A stretch of 64,000 bases of DNA from Chitinophaga sp. LS1 (GCF_034274695.1 NZ_CP128362.1:1550001-1614000), one strand, 5' to 3'; shown: positions 24,949-33,776, counted from the stretch's first letter. Numbers and translations are program-made. The notes: a model not told the origin generated them from the letters alone.

Positions 24949-26778
24949 ATGAAGACATTTTTTAGGTTGCTGGATTTATCCCGGCCCTATCACCACTATG
25001 TTCCGGAATACATTGTTTATATTATCCTCTATTCTATACTGGGATTAATGAACTTTGGCCTCCTCATTCCCCTGATGAGTGCATTGTTCGACACGGGGCA
25101 CCAGGCGGTGGTGACCCAACTGCCGGAATTTTCCATGAGCTTCGGTTATGTAAAAGACGTATTTTATTATTTCCTCAACCAGCAGCTGGCATCAGGGGGT
25201 GGTAAATTCGGGGTATTGATATATATCTGTATCGTCCTGTTCATTACCATCATACTCAAAAACATCTTTGGCTACCTGAGCCAGAAAGTACTGACCCGTA
25301 TGCGGGTGAACATGGTAAGAAAAATGCGCGAAAAGCTGTTTGACCAGTTCAGCACACAATCGCTCCGCTTCTTCCATGATGAACGTAAAGGCGATCTGCT
25401 CTCTACCATTAGCTCTGATGTAGTAGAAGTAGAAAACTCTGTAGTGACCTCTTTGCAGACACTGTTCAGAGATCCACTGGTGATCATCTCTACCTTTATC
25501 GCACTCTTCGTGATTTCCAAAGAGATGACATTATTTACCCTGGTGTTCTTCCCAATATCCGGTTGGCTCATCACTAGTGTATCCAAAAAGCTGAAAAGGC
25601 AATCCAATAAAGGTCAGAGCCTGCTGGGCAAAATCGTGAATATCACCGAAGAAACCCTGTCAGGTATTCGTATTATCAAGGCTTTCAATGGTGAAAAGTT
25701 CATTCGTGATAAGTTTGATAAGGACAATATTGCTTTTGCCCAAACGGTAAAAGCTATCCAGAACCAGCGTGAAATGGCCTCTCCGGTATCCGAAATTCTC
25801 GGTGTAATGGTAGTGGTGGTAATCATGATGTATGGCGGTTACCTGATTCTGAATCACAAGAGCAACCTGCAACCCGAAATGTTCATTGGCTACCTGGCCC
25901 TGTATTTCCAGATCCTGGCACCTGCCAAAAACATCGGTTCCGCTATCACGTCTATGCCTAAAGGTCTGGCTGCCGGCGAAAGGGTACTGCGCATCATCGA
26001 CCTGGACAATGCCATCAAGGATAAACCAGATGCAAAGTCGCTGGAGGGATTCAAGGATGCCATCGTATACGACAATATCACCTTCAGATATAATGAAACA
26101 CCTGTACTAAAGAATGTTACCCTTACCATTCCAAAAGGTAAGATGGTGGCATTGGTAGGTAAGAGCGGCGCTGGTAAAACCACCATGGCTGACCTGCTGC
26201 CACGCTTTTACGATGTACAGGGTGGTAAGATCATGGTAGATGGTCAGGATATTCGTGATGTAAAAATGCACGACCTGCGCGCTATTATGGGTATGGTATC
26301 GCAGGAAGCGATCCTCTTCAATGATACTATCTTTAATAATATCGCCTTCGGACAGGAAAATGCGGATAAGGAAGAAGTGATCAAGGCGGCTAAGATCGCC
26401 AATGCCCACGAGTTCATCATAAAACAGGATAACGGGTATGAAACTGAGATAGGAGATAGGGGTATGAAATTGAGTGGTGGCCAGCGTCAGCGTCTGACTA
26501 TCGCGAGAGCGATCTTCAAGAACCCGCCTATCCTGATCCTGGACGAGGCCACCTCTGCACTGGATACAGAATCAGAAAAACTGGTACAGGATGCACTGGA
26601 CAAACTGATGGAAAACCGTACGACTATCGTGATCGCACACAGGTTATCCACCATCCAGCATGCGGATATCATTGTGGTGATGGACCAGGGAGAAATTAAG
26701 GAGCAGGGTACACACGACCAGCTGATTGCAGTAAATGGTATCTATAAGAAGCTCGTAGAAATGCAGGAATTCAAATAG
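24949..26778 (+). CDS. MsbA-like ABC exporter (fused membrane and ATPase domains)
   Basis: 609 residues. Six-helix exporter domain (1-335), then the nucleotide-binding domain with Walker A VGKSGAGKTT near 404-412, Q-loop GMVSQEAILF, signature LSGGQRQRL near 507, Walker B ILILDEATSALD near 527 and the IVIAHRLST switch His near 560. A half-transporter forming homodimers. MsbA-type proteins flip lipid A or other lipids, but drug and peptide exporters look alike at this level. Divergent from rbfA, with a strong hairpin downstream. Confidence 0.92.
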   Translation: MKTFFRLLDLSRPYHHYVPEYIVYIILYSILGLMNFGLLIPLMSALFDTGHQAVVTQLPEFSMSFGYVKDVFYYFLNQQLASGGGKFGVLIYICIVLFITIILKNIFGYLSQKVLTRMRVNMVRKMREKLFDQFSTQSLRFFHDERKGDLLSTISSDVVEVENSVVTSLQTLFRDPLVIISTFIALFVISKEMTLFTLVFFPISGWLITSVSKKLKRQSNKGQSLLGKIVNITEETLSGIRIIKAFNGEKFIRDKFDKDNIAFAQTVKAIQNQREMASPVSEILGVMVVVVIMMYGGYLILNHKSNLQPEMFIGYLALYFQILAPAKNIGSAITSMPKGLAAGERVLRIIDLDNAIKDKPDAKSLEGFKDAIVYDNITFRYNETPVLKNVTLTIPKGKMVALVGKSGAGKTTMADLLPRFYDVQGGKIMVDGQDIRDVKMHDLRAIMGMVSQEAILFNDTIFNNIAFGQENADKEEVIKAAKIANAHEFIIKQDNGYETEIGDRGMKLSGGQRQRLTIARAIFKNPPILILDEATSALDTESEKLVQDALDKLMENRTTIVIAHRLSTIQHADIIVVMDQGEIKEQGTHDQLIAVNGIYKKLVEMQEFK

Positions 26779-26817
26779 CTGAATGCAGTTACATTTCAGC
26801 TACCGCGATAATATTGC

Positions 26818-26856
26818 AAAGCAAAAGCCCGGATGGTACATCCGGGCTTTTGCTTT
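26818..26856. terminator. Hairpin between convergent ABC exporter and dksA-like genes
   Basis: Perfect 18-bp arms 26818-26835 and 26839-26856, loop GTA. The arms contain CAAAAGCCCGG and CCGGGCTTTTG, so U-rich sequence lies within the stem on both strands. Confidence 0.8.
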
Positions 26857-26874
26857 ATCTTATAGAAGAGAAAA

Positions 26875-27927
26875 TTACTTGCTCTTAGCCAATTTAGCTT
26901 CAATACTAAGGGTAGCGTGAGGAACCGCACGCAGCCTTGCTTTATCGATCAGCTTACCCGTCATACGGCAAATACCATAAGTTTTGTTCTCGATACGGAT
27001 CATGGCTTTTTCCAGGTGATCGATGAACTGGATCTGGCGGCTGGCCATCTGGTTCAGCTGCTCTCTTTCCTGAGAACCGGAACCATCTTCCATACTCATG
27101 TATTTGTTTTCAGTATCGTCGGTACCTGCTTCATCCTTACGGGTGATCAGGCCTTGCAGATAAACCAGTTCTTTCTTAGCTGCTTCCAGCTTTTTCGAGA
27201 TCAGGTCTCTGAATTCCTGCAGGTCAGCGTCACTGTAACGATAGATAGGTCCGGAAGGTTGTTCAGGTTGATCCAGTACGGACTTCGTGAACTCTGGCTG
27301 GTAGGTAACCAGGGTATTACCTTTGGAACCGGCTTTTTTGTCGCCTTTATCTACGCGCTCAACAGGCTTTTCAGCTTTCGCAGGAGCTTTATCTGTTTTC
27401 GCAGGCGCTTTTTCAGCTGTTTTTTTGCCGGCATCTTTCGCTACCGCTTTTTCCTTCTCGTCTTTTTCTTTATTATTCTTTACTGGCATTATTACTTCTT
27501 TTTCTTCTGGCTTGGAAATTAGTTTTTCTTTTACAGCAGGTGCGACTGGCGCAACTACTTTCTGCTTTGTATCAGGCACTTTCGTAGCTGCCGGCTTAAC
27601 GGGAGCCATAGCTTTGTTAACGGGCTGCTTAGCTGCGGGTGCAGTTTCAGCAGGTGCTGGTTTCGCTACAGACTTGCTGGAAGGGGATGCTTTTGTAACT
27701 GTTTTATTTGTGGCAACAGCCTTTTGAGTAGCAACCGTTTTAGCGGGTTTGGCGGAGGCTTTCGACGTTAAGGTCTTCGCATTAGATTTTTCAGCCTGTA
27801 CCGCTGTCTTTTTTGCAGTGGGTACGTGGGCCGCTTTCTTAGCGGGTGTAGCCTGCTTTACCGAAGCTTTTGTAGCCGGTGCTGCCTTCTGGGTCTTATT
27901 GATAGCAACTTTTTTGCCTGTTGCCAT
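26875..27927 (-). CDS. DksA/TraR-like protein with long histone H1-like basic tail
   Basis: 350 residues. Residues 1-205 are low-complexity Lys/Ala/Pro/Thr sequence with AKK, PAKK and KPA repeats, like histone H1 tails. Residues 228-350 are a DksA/TraR-type coiled coil plus C-terminal finger: YSDADLQEFRDLISKKLEAA, then YGICRMTGKLIDKARLRAVPHA. Only the first of four zinc cysteines remains (C320); the others are T323, S341 and A344. DksA proteins bind the RNA polymerase secondary channel. Internal Met codons (M107, M147) could give shorter forms. It starts 4 bp after the ileS stop, so it is in the ileS operon. Confidence 0.85.
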   Translation of the reverse strand: MATGKKVAINKTQKAAPATKASVKQATPAKKAAHVPTAKKTAVQAEKSNAKTLTSKASAKPAKTVATQKAVATNKTVTKASPSSKSVAKPAPAETAPAAKQPVNKAMAPVKPAATKVPDTKQKVVAPVAPAVKEKLISKPEEKEVIMPVKNNKEKDEKEKAVAKDAGKKTAEKAPAKTDKAPAKAEKPVERVDKGDKKAGSKGNTLVTYQPEFTKSVLDQPEQPSGPIYRYSDADLQEFRDLISKKLEAAKKELVYLQGLITRKDEAGTDDTENKYMSMEDGSGSQEREQLNQMASRQIQFIDHLEKAMIRIENKTYGICRMTGKLIDKARLRAVPHATLSIEAKLAKSK

Positions 27928-27931
27928 GGGA

Positions 27932-30900
27932 TTAGCTTTTTTTGTTAACTAATACATTAAATGTCAAATCATTAACTTCAATTTCAACTCCATCCTGTAG
28001 TTCCGGCACTAATTCCACACTATCTGCCAAAATTTCCGTGCAAATATAGTCATTATAGTTAATAATCGCTGATTTGAGGCTTTCTGCAACCGCCATTTTT
28101 ACCTGTATTCTGTCAGTCAGTTCAAAATCATTGTCTTTCCTGATTTTCTGAATACGGTTCACCAGTTCACGTGCATTACCTTCATCGAGCAACTCAGGTG
28201 TAATAGTAATATCCAGGGCTACCGTTAAGGCCCCTTTATTCGCTACAGTCCATCCCGGAATATCTTCTGAAATGATCTCAACGTCAGATAATACTATAAG
28301 TACTTGCTCATTTTCGATCAATAGATTAAACTGTCCATCCCTTTCTAATGCCGCTATATCTGCATCGGTGAAAGTTGTAATAGCTGCTGCTACTGCTTTC
28401 ATTTTTGCCCCCATTTTGCTTCCGAGGGATTTGAAGTTTGGCTTGATCTTTTTCTTGATGAAACCGGCAGTTTCCGTAAGATAATCAATACCTTTCACAT
28501 TGACTTCACTTTTTATGAGGTGAGCCACTTTTTCAACCTGATCCTTCAGATGTCCATCCTGAACAGGTATCAATATTTTCTGTAACGGCTGACGTACTTT
28601 AATATTTACCTTTTTACGGAGTGACAATACCAGGGAACTGATATCCTGGGCGAGCTGCATTCTTTCTTCCAGTTCAGCGTCGATCGCTGCTGTTACAACT
28701 GTTGGGAAGTCCACATGGTGCACAGACACCCTGTTGCTACGATTACTTACTTTATTCAGGTTGTTGAATAACCAGTCAGCAAAGAACGGAGATACCGGTG
28801 CCATTAGTTTGGACAGCGTTTCGAGACATTCAAAGAGGGTCTGATAAGCAGAGATCTTGTCATGTTCGTATTCCCCCTTCCAGAAACGGCGACGACAGAG
28901 ACGTACATACCAGTTACTCAAATGTTCATCTACGAAGGTCTGTATTGCCCTTCCAGCCTGGGTAGGCTCGTATTCATCAAAAAATCCTGTAACGTCTTTT
29001 ACCAGCGTGTTCAGCAGGGAAATGATCCAGCGGTCAATTTCTGGTCGCTGTTCCAACGGAATGTAGGCTTCCTTGAACGAGAAGTTGTCCAGGTTCGCAT
29101 ACATGGCAAAGAAATTATAAGTATTGTACAGGGTGCCGAACAATTTACGTTGTACTTCACGGATGCCATCAGTATCAAATTTCATGCTATCCCATGGAGA
29201 AGCATTGGTAATGAGGTACCAACGGGTCGCGTCCGCCCCAAATGACTCCAAAGTTTCAAAAGGATTGACCACATTGCCGAGCCTTTTACTCATTTTGTTG
29301 CCATTCTTATCCAGGACGAGTCCGTTACTCACCACAGTCTTGTAAGCCACGCTATCAAAGAGCATGCTACCAAGCGCATGCAGGGTATAAAACCATCCAC
29401 GGGTTTGGTCCACACCTTCAGCGATGAAGTCGGCCGGGAAGTTTTGCTCAAAGGTTTCTTTATTCTCAAATGGGAAATGCCATTGTGCGTACGGCATTGC
29501 ACCACTGTCGAACCATACGTCAATCAGATCTGGTTCGCGGCGCATAGGCTGACCAGAAGCACTTACCAATATAATGTTATCAACAAACGGCTTGTGAAGG
29601 TCAGAGGTCAGGTGCTCGATATAAGCAGCTTCAGATTCTTGATCAGCAGGCACTTGCATCACACCAGCTGCCAGAGATTTTGACAGTTCTTCACGCAATT
29701 CTGCCATAGAACCGATACAGATTTCCTCCGTACTGTCTTCTGTACGCCAAACCGGCAGTGGAGTACCCCAGTAGCGGCTACGGCTCAGATTCCAGTCAAC
29801 CATATTCTCCAACCAGTTGCCAAAGCGACCGGTACCAGTAGAAGCCGGTTTCCAGTTGATCGTCTTATTCAGTTCTACCATTCTGTCTTTCAGCGCTGTA
29901 GTACGTATGAACCAGGCATCCAGCGGATAATATAATACAGGCTTATCTGTACGCCAGCAATGAGGATAAGTATGTTCATACTTCTCAACTTTAAAAGCGC
30001 GGTTCTCTTTTTTCAGTTTTACAGCGATGTCTACATCTACATCTTTGTATTCCGGATCGCTCTTGTAATTCTTTACATAGCGGCCACCGAATTCACCCAC
30101 AGTATCCAGGAATTTACCCTGACGGTCTACCAGTGTGAGAATACCGATTCCATATTTCTTACCCACCTTGTTATCGTCCGCACCAAAAGCAGGAGCAGTA
30201 TGTACGATACCAGTACCATCTTCAGTAGTTACGAAATCACCTATAATGACACGGAAAGGATCTCCTTCTTCAGGCTGTACATAAGGTAACAGTTGTTCGT
30301 AGCGAATTTCTTCCAGCTGGCTGCCTTTGAAAACGGCCAGCGTCTGCCATGGGATGACTTTATCACCTTCTTTATACGCAGCAAAATCGCCATCTTCACC
30401 TTCTTTCTTAAAATATTTACCAGTCAGGGCAGTCGCCATTACCACAAACTGTGGCAACCCGGTATATGGGTTAAAAGTGCGGATCAGCGCGTATTCGATA
30501 TTTGCTCCAACGGTCAGACCTAGGTTGGAAGGCAACGTCCATGGGGTAGTGGTCCATGCCATGAAGAAAACTTCAGCAGCAGGATCTGCCTTGCGGGCTA
30601 TTTCAAACAGGAAAGCAGACCTGTCTGATTCGATTGCCTTGAAAGTAGCTACGACTGTAGTATCCTTTACATCTTTATAAGTACCTGGCTGGTTTAGTTC
30701 ATGAGAGCTAAGACCGGTACCAGCAGCAGGGGAATATGGCTGAATGCTCACGCTCTTGTACAGCAAGCCTTTCTTGTATAAGGTTTGCAGACACCACCAC
30801 AGGCTTTCGATATAGTTATTTTCGAAAGTGATATAAGGTTGCTGGAGATCTACCCAATAGCCCATTTTACGGGTCAGGTCATCCCATTTATCTTTATATT

Positions 30901-31282
30901 TTAATACCTCGGTACGGCAGGTCTTGTTATATTCTTCAACAGAAATAGTCTTTCCAATATCTTCTTTAGTAATGCCGAGCGTTTTTTCCACACCCAATTC
31001 CACAGGCAGGCCATGGGTATCCCAACCGCCTTTACGCTTTACCTGGAACCCACGCATAGTTTTATATCGGCATACAAGGTCCTTGAGGGTACGGCTAATG
31101 ACGTGGTGAATACCCGGTAAGCCGTTAGCACTTGGCGGACCTTCATAAAAAACGAAGGGGGTCGCGCCTTCCCGCAGGGAAACACTCTGCTCGAAAGCTT
31201 GTTCCTGTTCCCAACGAGCCAATACATCTTTCGCTATCTGCGGTAAATTCAGCTGATTATATTCCTGATATTTGCTGCTCAT
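27932..31282 (-). CDS. ileS: Isoleucyl-tRNA synthetase, IleRS2-like, with GIHH instead of HIGH
   Basis: 1116 residues, full length. Class I synthetase: EGPPSANGLPGIHHV at 47-61, GWDTHGLPVE, YIESLWW, CP1 editing domain with TTPWTLPSN and GTGIVHTAPAFG, WFDSGAMPYAQ, KMSKRLGN near residue 663, and anticodon-binding domain. The first signature motif is GIHH (57-60), not HxGH. The zinc-site segment YCPRCG of related enzymes reads YSPAAG here. These marks fit the IleRS2/eukaryote-like type, which is weakly inhibited by mupirocin. It is the only ileS in the window and is followed at once by the dksA-like gene. Confidence 0.96.
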   Translation of the reverse strand: MSSKYQEYNQLNLPQIAKDVLARWEQEQAFEQSVSLREGATPFVFYEGPPSANGLPGIHHVISRTLKDLVCRYKTMRGFQVKRKGGWDTHGLPVELGVEKTLGITKEDIGKTISVEEYNKTCRTEVLKYKDKWDDLTRKMGYWVDLQQPYITFENNYIESLWWCLQTLYKKGLLYKSVSIQPYSPAAGTGLSSHELNQPGTYKDVKDTTVVATFKAIESDRSAFLFEIARKADPAAEVFFMAWTTTPWTLPSNLGLTVGANIEYALIRTFNPYTGLPQFVVMATALTGKYFKKEGEDGDFAAYKEGDKVIPWQTLAVFKGSQLEEIRYEQLLPYVQPEEGDPFRVIIGDFVTTEDGTGIVHTAPAFGADDNKVGKKYGIGILTLVDRQGKFLDTVGEFGGRYVKNYKSDPEYKDVDVDIAVKLKKENRAFKVEKYEHTYPHCWRTDKPVLYYPLDAWFIRTTALKDRMVELNKTINWKPASTGTGRFGNWLENMVDWNLSRSRYWGTPLPVWRTEDSTEEICIGSMAELREELSKSLAAGVMQVPADQESEAAYIEHLTSDLHKPFVDNIILVSASGQPMRREPDLIDVWFDSGAMPYAQWHFPFENKETFEQNFPADFIAEGVDQTRGWFYTLHALGSMLFDSVAYKTVVSNGLVLDKNGNKMSKRLGNVVNPFETLESFGADATRWYLITNASPWDSMKFDTDGIREVQRKLFGTLYNTYNFFAMYANLDNFSFKEAYIPLEQRPEIDRWIISLLNTLVKDVTGFFDEYEPTQAGRAIQTFVDEHLSNWYVRLCRRRFWKGEYEHDKISAYQTLFECLETLSKLMAPVSPFFADWLFNNLNKVSNRSNRVSVHHVDFPTVVTAAIDAELEERMQLAQDISSLVLSLRKKVNIKVRQPLQKILIPVQDGHLKDQVEKVAHLIKSEVNVKGIDYLTETAGFIKKKIKPNFKSLGSKMGAKMKAVAAAITTFTDADIAALERDGQFNLLIENEQVLIVLSDVEIISEDIPGWTVANKGALTVALDITITPELLDEGNARELVNRIQKIRKDNDFELTDRIQVKMAVAESLKSAIINYNDYICTEILADSVELVPELQDGVEIEVNDLTFNVLVNKKS

Positions 31283-31333
31283 AAAACAATTATGCGCCCT
31301 TTGACGTTAATAAGTAAGTTGATTAAAATTCTG

Positions 31334-31341
31334 CAAAGTTA
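31334..31341 (-). promoter_or_regulatory. -7 promoter element for ileS
   Basis: On the minus strand it reads TAACTTTG (exact TAnnTTTG), about 52 bp before the ileS ATG. No clear -33 element. Confidence 0.45.
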
Positions 31342-31545
31342 CGGATTTTAGCCGGCTCTTATAAGGAAATCAGGACTAAAAACAAAGAAGTAAACCATTT
31401 GATTTTAATTGCTGGATATTTTTTGTATTTTTACAGTGCATTGGTTCGACATGAATCTTGGCATTGTTTTGGTAACTAACGTCGGAAGAATATAAGTTGA
31501 AAAAACTTAACCCAAAAAGAATTGATAAACCATATCTGATCAATT

Positions 31546-32010
31546 ATGAGAAAGTTAGTTTTAATATTTTTTGTGGCACTTGTAACTTCCGGCACAACTT
31601 TTGCACAAAAAAAATCAGCAAAAAAAACAAAAAAAGTAGTTGCTAAAACAGAAATGGCAGCTCCGTCAGTTGTAAAAGATTCTTTTCAACAGACCTTTGC
31701 AGGAACGGACGCCAAATGGAGTAAGAACTACGGAGGCAATTGGGTAGCGAACTTTACCAAAGACGAAGTGAAGACAGCAGCAGAGTTTGATAAAGATGGT
31801 AAATGGATAGCAACCCGCAGCAATTATACAGAAGCTAATCTGCCAGGTGCAGTAGCTACAAGTGTAAAAGCAAAGTATCCGGCCGCCACCATCAAAGATG
31901 GTTGGAAAATAGAAAGGTCAGATGTTGCTTCTTATTATAAGGTAAATATTCAGGACAACGGTACAGAAAAAGCAGTGTTGATTAATGAGGCTGGTACCAT
32001 TGCAGAATAA
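31546..32010 (+). CDS. Secreted PepSY-like (beta-lactamase-inhibitor-like fold) protein
   Basis: 154 residues. Signal peptide MRKLVLIFFVALVTSGTTFA-Q, a Lys-rich linker (KKSAKKTKKVV), then one PepSY-like domain: SVVKDSFQQTFAGTDAKWSKNYGGNWVANF, AEFDKDGKWIAT, LPGAVATSVKAKYPAATIKDGWKIE, YYKVNIQDNGTEKAVLINEAG. This two-repeat pattern is typical of the putative BLIP-like family PF11396 of Bacteroidota periplasm. Function unknown. Monocistronic: upstream is the divergent ileS promoter, and a terminator follows. Confidence 0.82.
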   Translation: MRKLVLIFFVALVTSGTTFAQKKSAKKTKKVVAKTEMAAPSVVKDSFQQTFAGTDAKWSKNYGGNWVANFTKDEVKTAAEFDKDGKWIATRSNYTEANLPGAVATSVKAKYPAATIKDGWKIERSDVASYYKVNIQDNGTEKAVLINEAGTIAE

Positions 32011-32058
32011 TTACTTTCACTAATTAGTATTTCATAGGTATAGGGATAAATAGGACAG

Positions 32059-32092
32059 ACCCTGCTCTTTTGGGCGGGGTTTTCTTTTGTTT
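32059..32092 (+). terminator. Terminator after the PepSY-like gene
   Basis: Stem ACCCTGC (32059-32065) with GCGGGGT (32074-32080), then TTTTCTTTTG. The T-tract overlaps the left arm of the next long hairpin. Confidence 0.75.
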
Positions 32093-32143
32093 TTAAACGG
32101 GTTGGGCTTGCCTATGGCAAGCCCAACCCGTTTAAAAACAAAA
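32085..32143. repeat. 28-bp-arm perfect hairpin
   Basis: Arms 32085-32112 and 32116-32143, perfect complement, loop TAT; core CGGGTTGGGCTTGCC with flanking T/A tracts. It is the longest perfect hairpin of the window. Confidence 0.88.
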
Positions 32144-32144
32144 A

Positions 32145-32167
32145 CCGTCTCGTGTAATACGAGACGG
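32145..32167. repeat. Short hairpin following the long one
   Basis: CCGTCTCGT / ACGAGACGG arms (9 bp, 32145-32153 and 32159-32167) with loop GTAAT, no T-tract. The rest up to the AraC terminator (32168-32482) holds no gene I can support. Confidence 0.7.
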
Positions 32168-32482
32168 CTTTATGTAATTACGGTAGAAGACTTACCTGAC
32201 AAAAAACGCACTTTCAAAAGGTCAAATATGGTGTTTGAGGTGCAAAATAATGGCTTTACTCAAATCTTTTGCCCGGTAAGCCTTCCCCATGGTCAAATCT
32301 GATAAGGAAGCTTATAAGGATGATCAGGATAGATATCTGCCGATCGTGATACAAAGATGCACCAATCTTCTATAGTTCCTTTTCGAATTCGGGAAAACTA
32401 ATGATCGAAAAAGGAAAACCTCATCCAAATAAAAAACTTTATGAAAAAAGGAATTCACCAACAAGGATGAAAAACCCATTTT

Positions 32483-32516
32483 AGAAAAAAAAAGCCCCCT
32501 GTAAACAGGAGGCTTT
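32483..32516 (-). terminator. Terminator of the Cys-rich AraC gene
   Basis: Minus-strand stem AAAGCCTCCTG/CAGGGGGCTTT (one mismatch) with loop TTTA, followed by T9. It starts 20 bp after the stop codon. Confidence 0.8.
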
Positions 32517-32535
32517 CGATATAATAAGCTGATTA

Positions 32536-33456
32536 TTAGCGCAATAACAATTCACATGGTTTCAACCCCGTATGCTTCTTAAACGCAGTGGAAAAATGTG
32601 AAATACAGGAATACCCCATCAAAATCGCCACTTCACTCACACTCATTCCCTTTTCGTACAGCAGCCCTTTCGCCTTCTCCATTCTTTCCTTCTGGAAATA
32701 ATCATAAATGGTAGTACCATACATCGCCTTGAATCCCTTCTTCAGGTAACACTCGTTCATCGCTACCTTACGGGCCAGATCACGAATGGTAATAGGCGCA
32801 TCCAGCTGTTCCAGCAAGATATCCTTTGCCTTCTCGATCTTTCCACGATCTTCCATATGAGTGAGGAAACGACAACCAAAACGGTCGTCTGTATCGTTCT
32901 GCACAAACTGGTCAGAGCTGAATAACAACAACTCCAATGCCTTGCTCTGCAAAAAGATATTCTTCAGTGCCCCTTCATAATTATGATGCACCATTTGCTC
33001 CAATACCTCTTTTGATTTGGTACTTGGCGCCAATGTCTTTACAAACGGCTTACGTGACTGCATGTCAAACAAGGTACTTGTCGTAGAGCCCTTCTGCAGG
33101 GTTTGTATGAACGACGGCTGGAAACGCACAGTGATCATATCGATAGAAGGCTGCTTGAAATTGCAGTTCTCCTTTTTATGTGCGCATACCTGGTCTGTAC
33201 ATCCTGGATTTTGACAATACTTATTCCCGGCTACACAATATCGTAGTTCCACAGCAGCTGATTGCCCTCTTTTTGCCGGTTGGTATACCACCATCGCTAC
33301 ATCTTCTACTGGCAAAGGGCGGTCATATGTGAACCGCTGCAATGTGAAATCGAGACAGTCCGGTACTGCCACGCTATCGGATACTGCCAACTCGAGCTGA
33401 TCGCTCATAGCAGGCTGACGGATAGCCAATGTTAATATGTCCTGCAACTCTTTCAA
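32536..33456 (-). CDS. AraC-family regulator with a five-cysteine cluster
   Basis: 306 residues. C-terminal AraC DNA-binding domain (about 210-306): IRDLARKVAMNECYLKKGFKAMYG and the conserved VSEVAILMGYSCISHFSTAFKKHTG. The N-terminal sensing region contains C74, C81, C86, C91 and C98 plus H93, spaced CX6CX4CX4CX6C, suggesting a bound metal or iron-sulfur centre or redox switch. The arrangement resembles PchR-like Bacteroidota regulators. It is divergent from the AsmA-like gene, with a repeat-rich spacer between them, so autoregulation or control of the neighbour is plausible but unproven. Confidence 0.88.
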   Translation of the reverse strand: MKELQDILTLAIRQPAMSDQLELAVSDSVAVPDCLDFTLQRFTYDRPLPVEDVAMVVYQPAKRGQSAAVELRYCVAGNKYCQNPGCTDQVCAHKKENCNFKQPSIDMITVRFQPSFIQTLQKGSTTSTLFDMQSRKPFVKTLAPSTKSKEVLEQMVHHNYEGALKNIFLQSKALELLLFSSDQFVQNDTDDRFGCRFLTHMEDRGKIEKAKDILLEQLDAPITIRDLARKVAMNECYLKKGFKAMYGTTIYDYFQKERMEKAKGLLYEKGMSVSEVAILMGYSCISHFSTAFKKHTGLKPCELLLR

Positions 33457-33623
33457 ATTTCCTTATCTATTGTTAAAATCCTGACAAAAATAGTCAATCA
33501 ATTTTTAATGGAAACGGTTTTGACAGTAAGGTGACCAAAACACGTGGTTTCCAAAAGGGAACCTGGTGTAAGGTTCCAGATACCCCATCGTCTCTATAGC
33601 ACGTCTATCACACTCTCAGGGAG

Positions 33624-33719
33624 ATAACCCGCCTATAAGCCGCCCATAAGCCGCCTATATCCCGCCAATAACCCGCATCTATATAGAGGCGGGATATGTG
33701 CGGGTTATCTATGGGTTAT
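33624..33719. repeat. 11-bp phased repeat array in inverted arrangement
   Basis: Five direct 11-bp units run from 33624 to 33678 (ATAACCCGCCT, ATAAGCCGCCC, ATAAGCCGCCT, ATATCCCGCCA, ATAACCCGCAT). After a CTATATAG centre, three inverted 11-bp units run from 33687 to 33719 (AGGCGGGATAT, GTGCGGGTTAT, CTATGGGTTAT). Exact 11-bp phasing puts each unit on nearly the same face of the helix. It lies between the divergent AraC and AsmA-like genes. Confidence 0.85.
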
Positions 33720-33741
33720 TGACGGTTTACTCCTATGATAA

Positions 33742-33772
33742 GTATAGGTTTATCCTATGATTAAACCTATAC
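33742..33772. promoter_or_regulatory. Inverted repeat upstream of the AsmA-like gene, operator candidate
   Basis: GTATAGGTTTA (33742-33752) and its perfect complement TAAACCTATAC (33762-33772) with a 9-nt spacer. The 9-mer TCCTATGAT also occurs directly repeated at 33731 and 33753. It lies just before a TTTG (33777-33780) that could be a -33 element. Confidence 0.5.
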
Positions 33773-33776
33773 CGCA

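Noticed and set aside
33624..33719. CRISPR or integron attC site
   Set aside because: 11-bp contiguous units with no spacers, and no integrase gene or attC R-box motifs.
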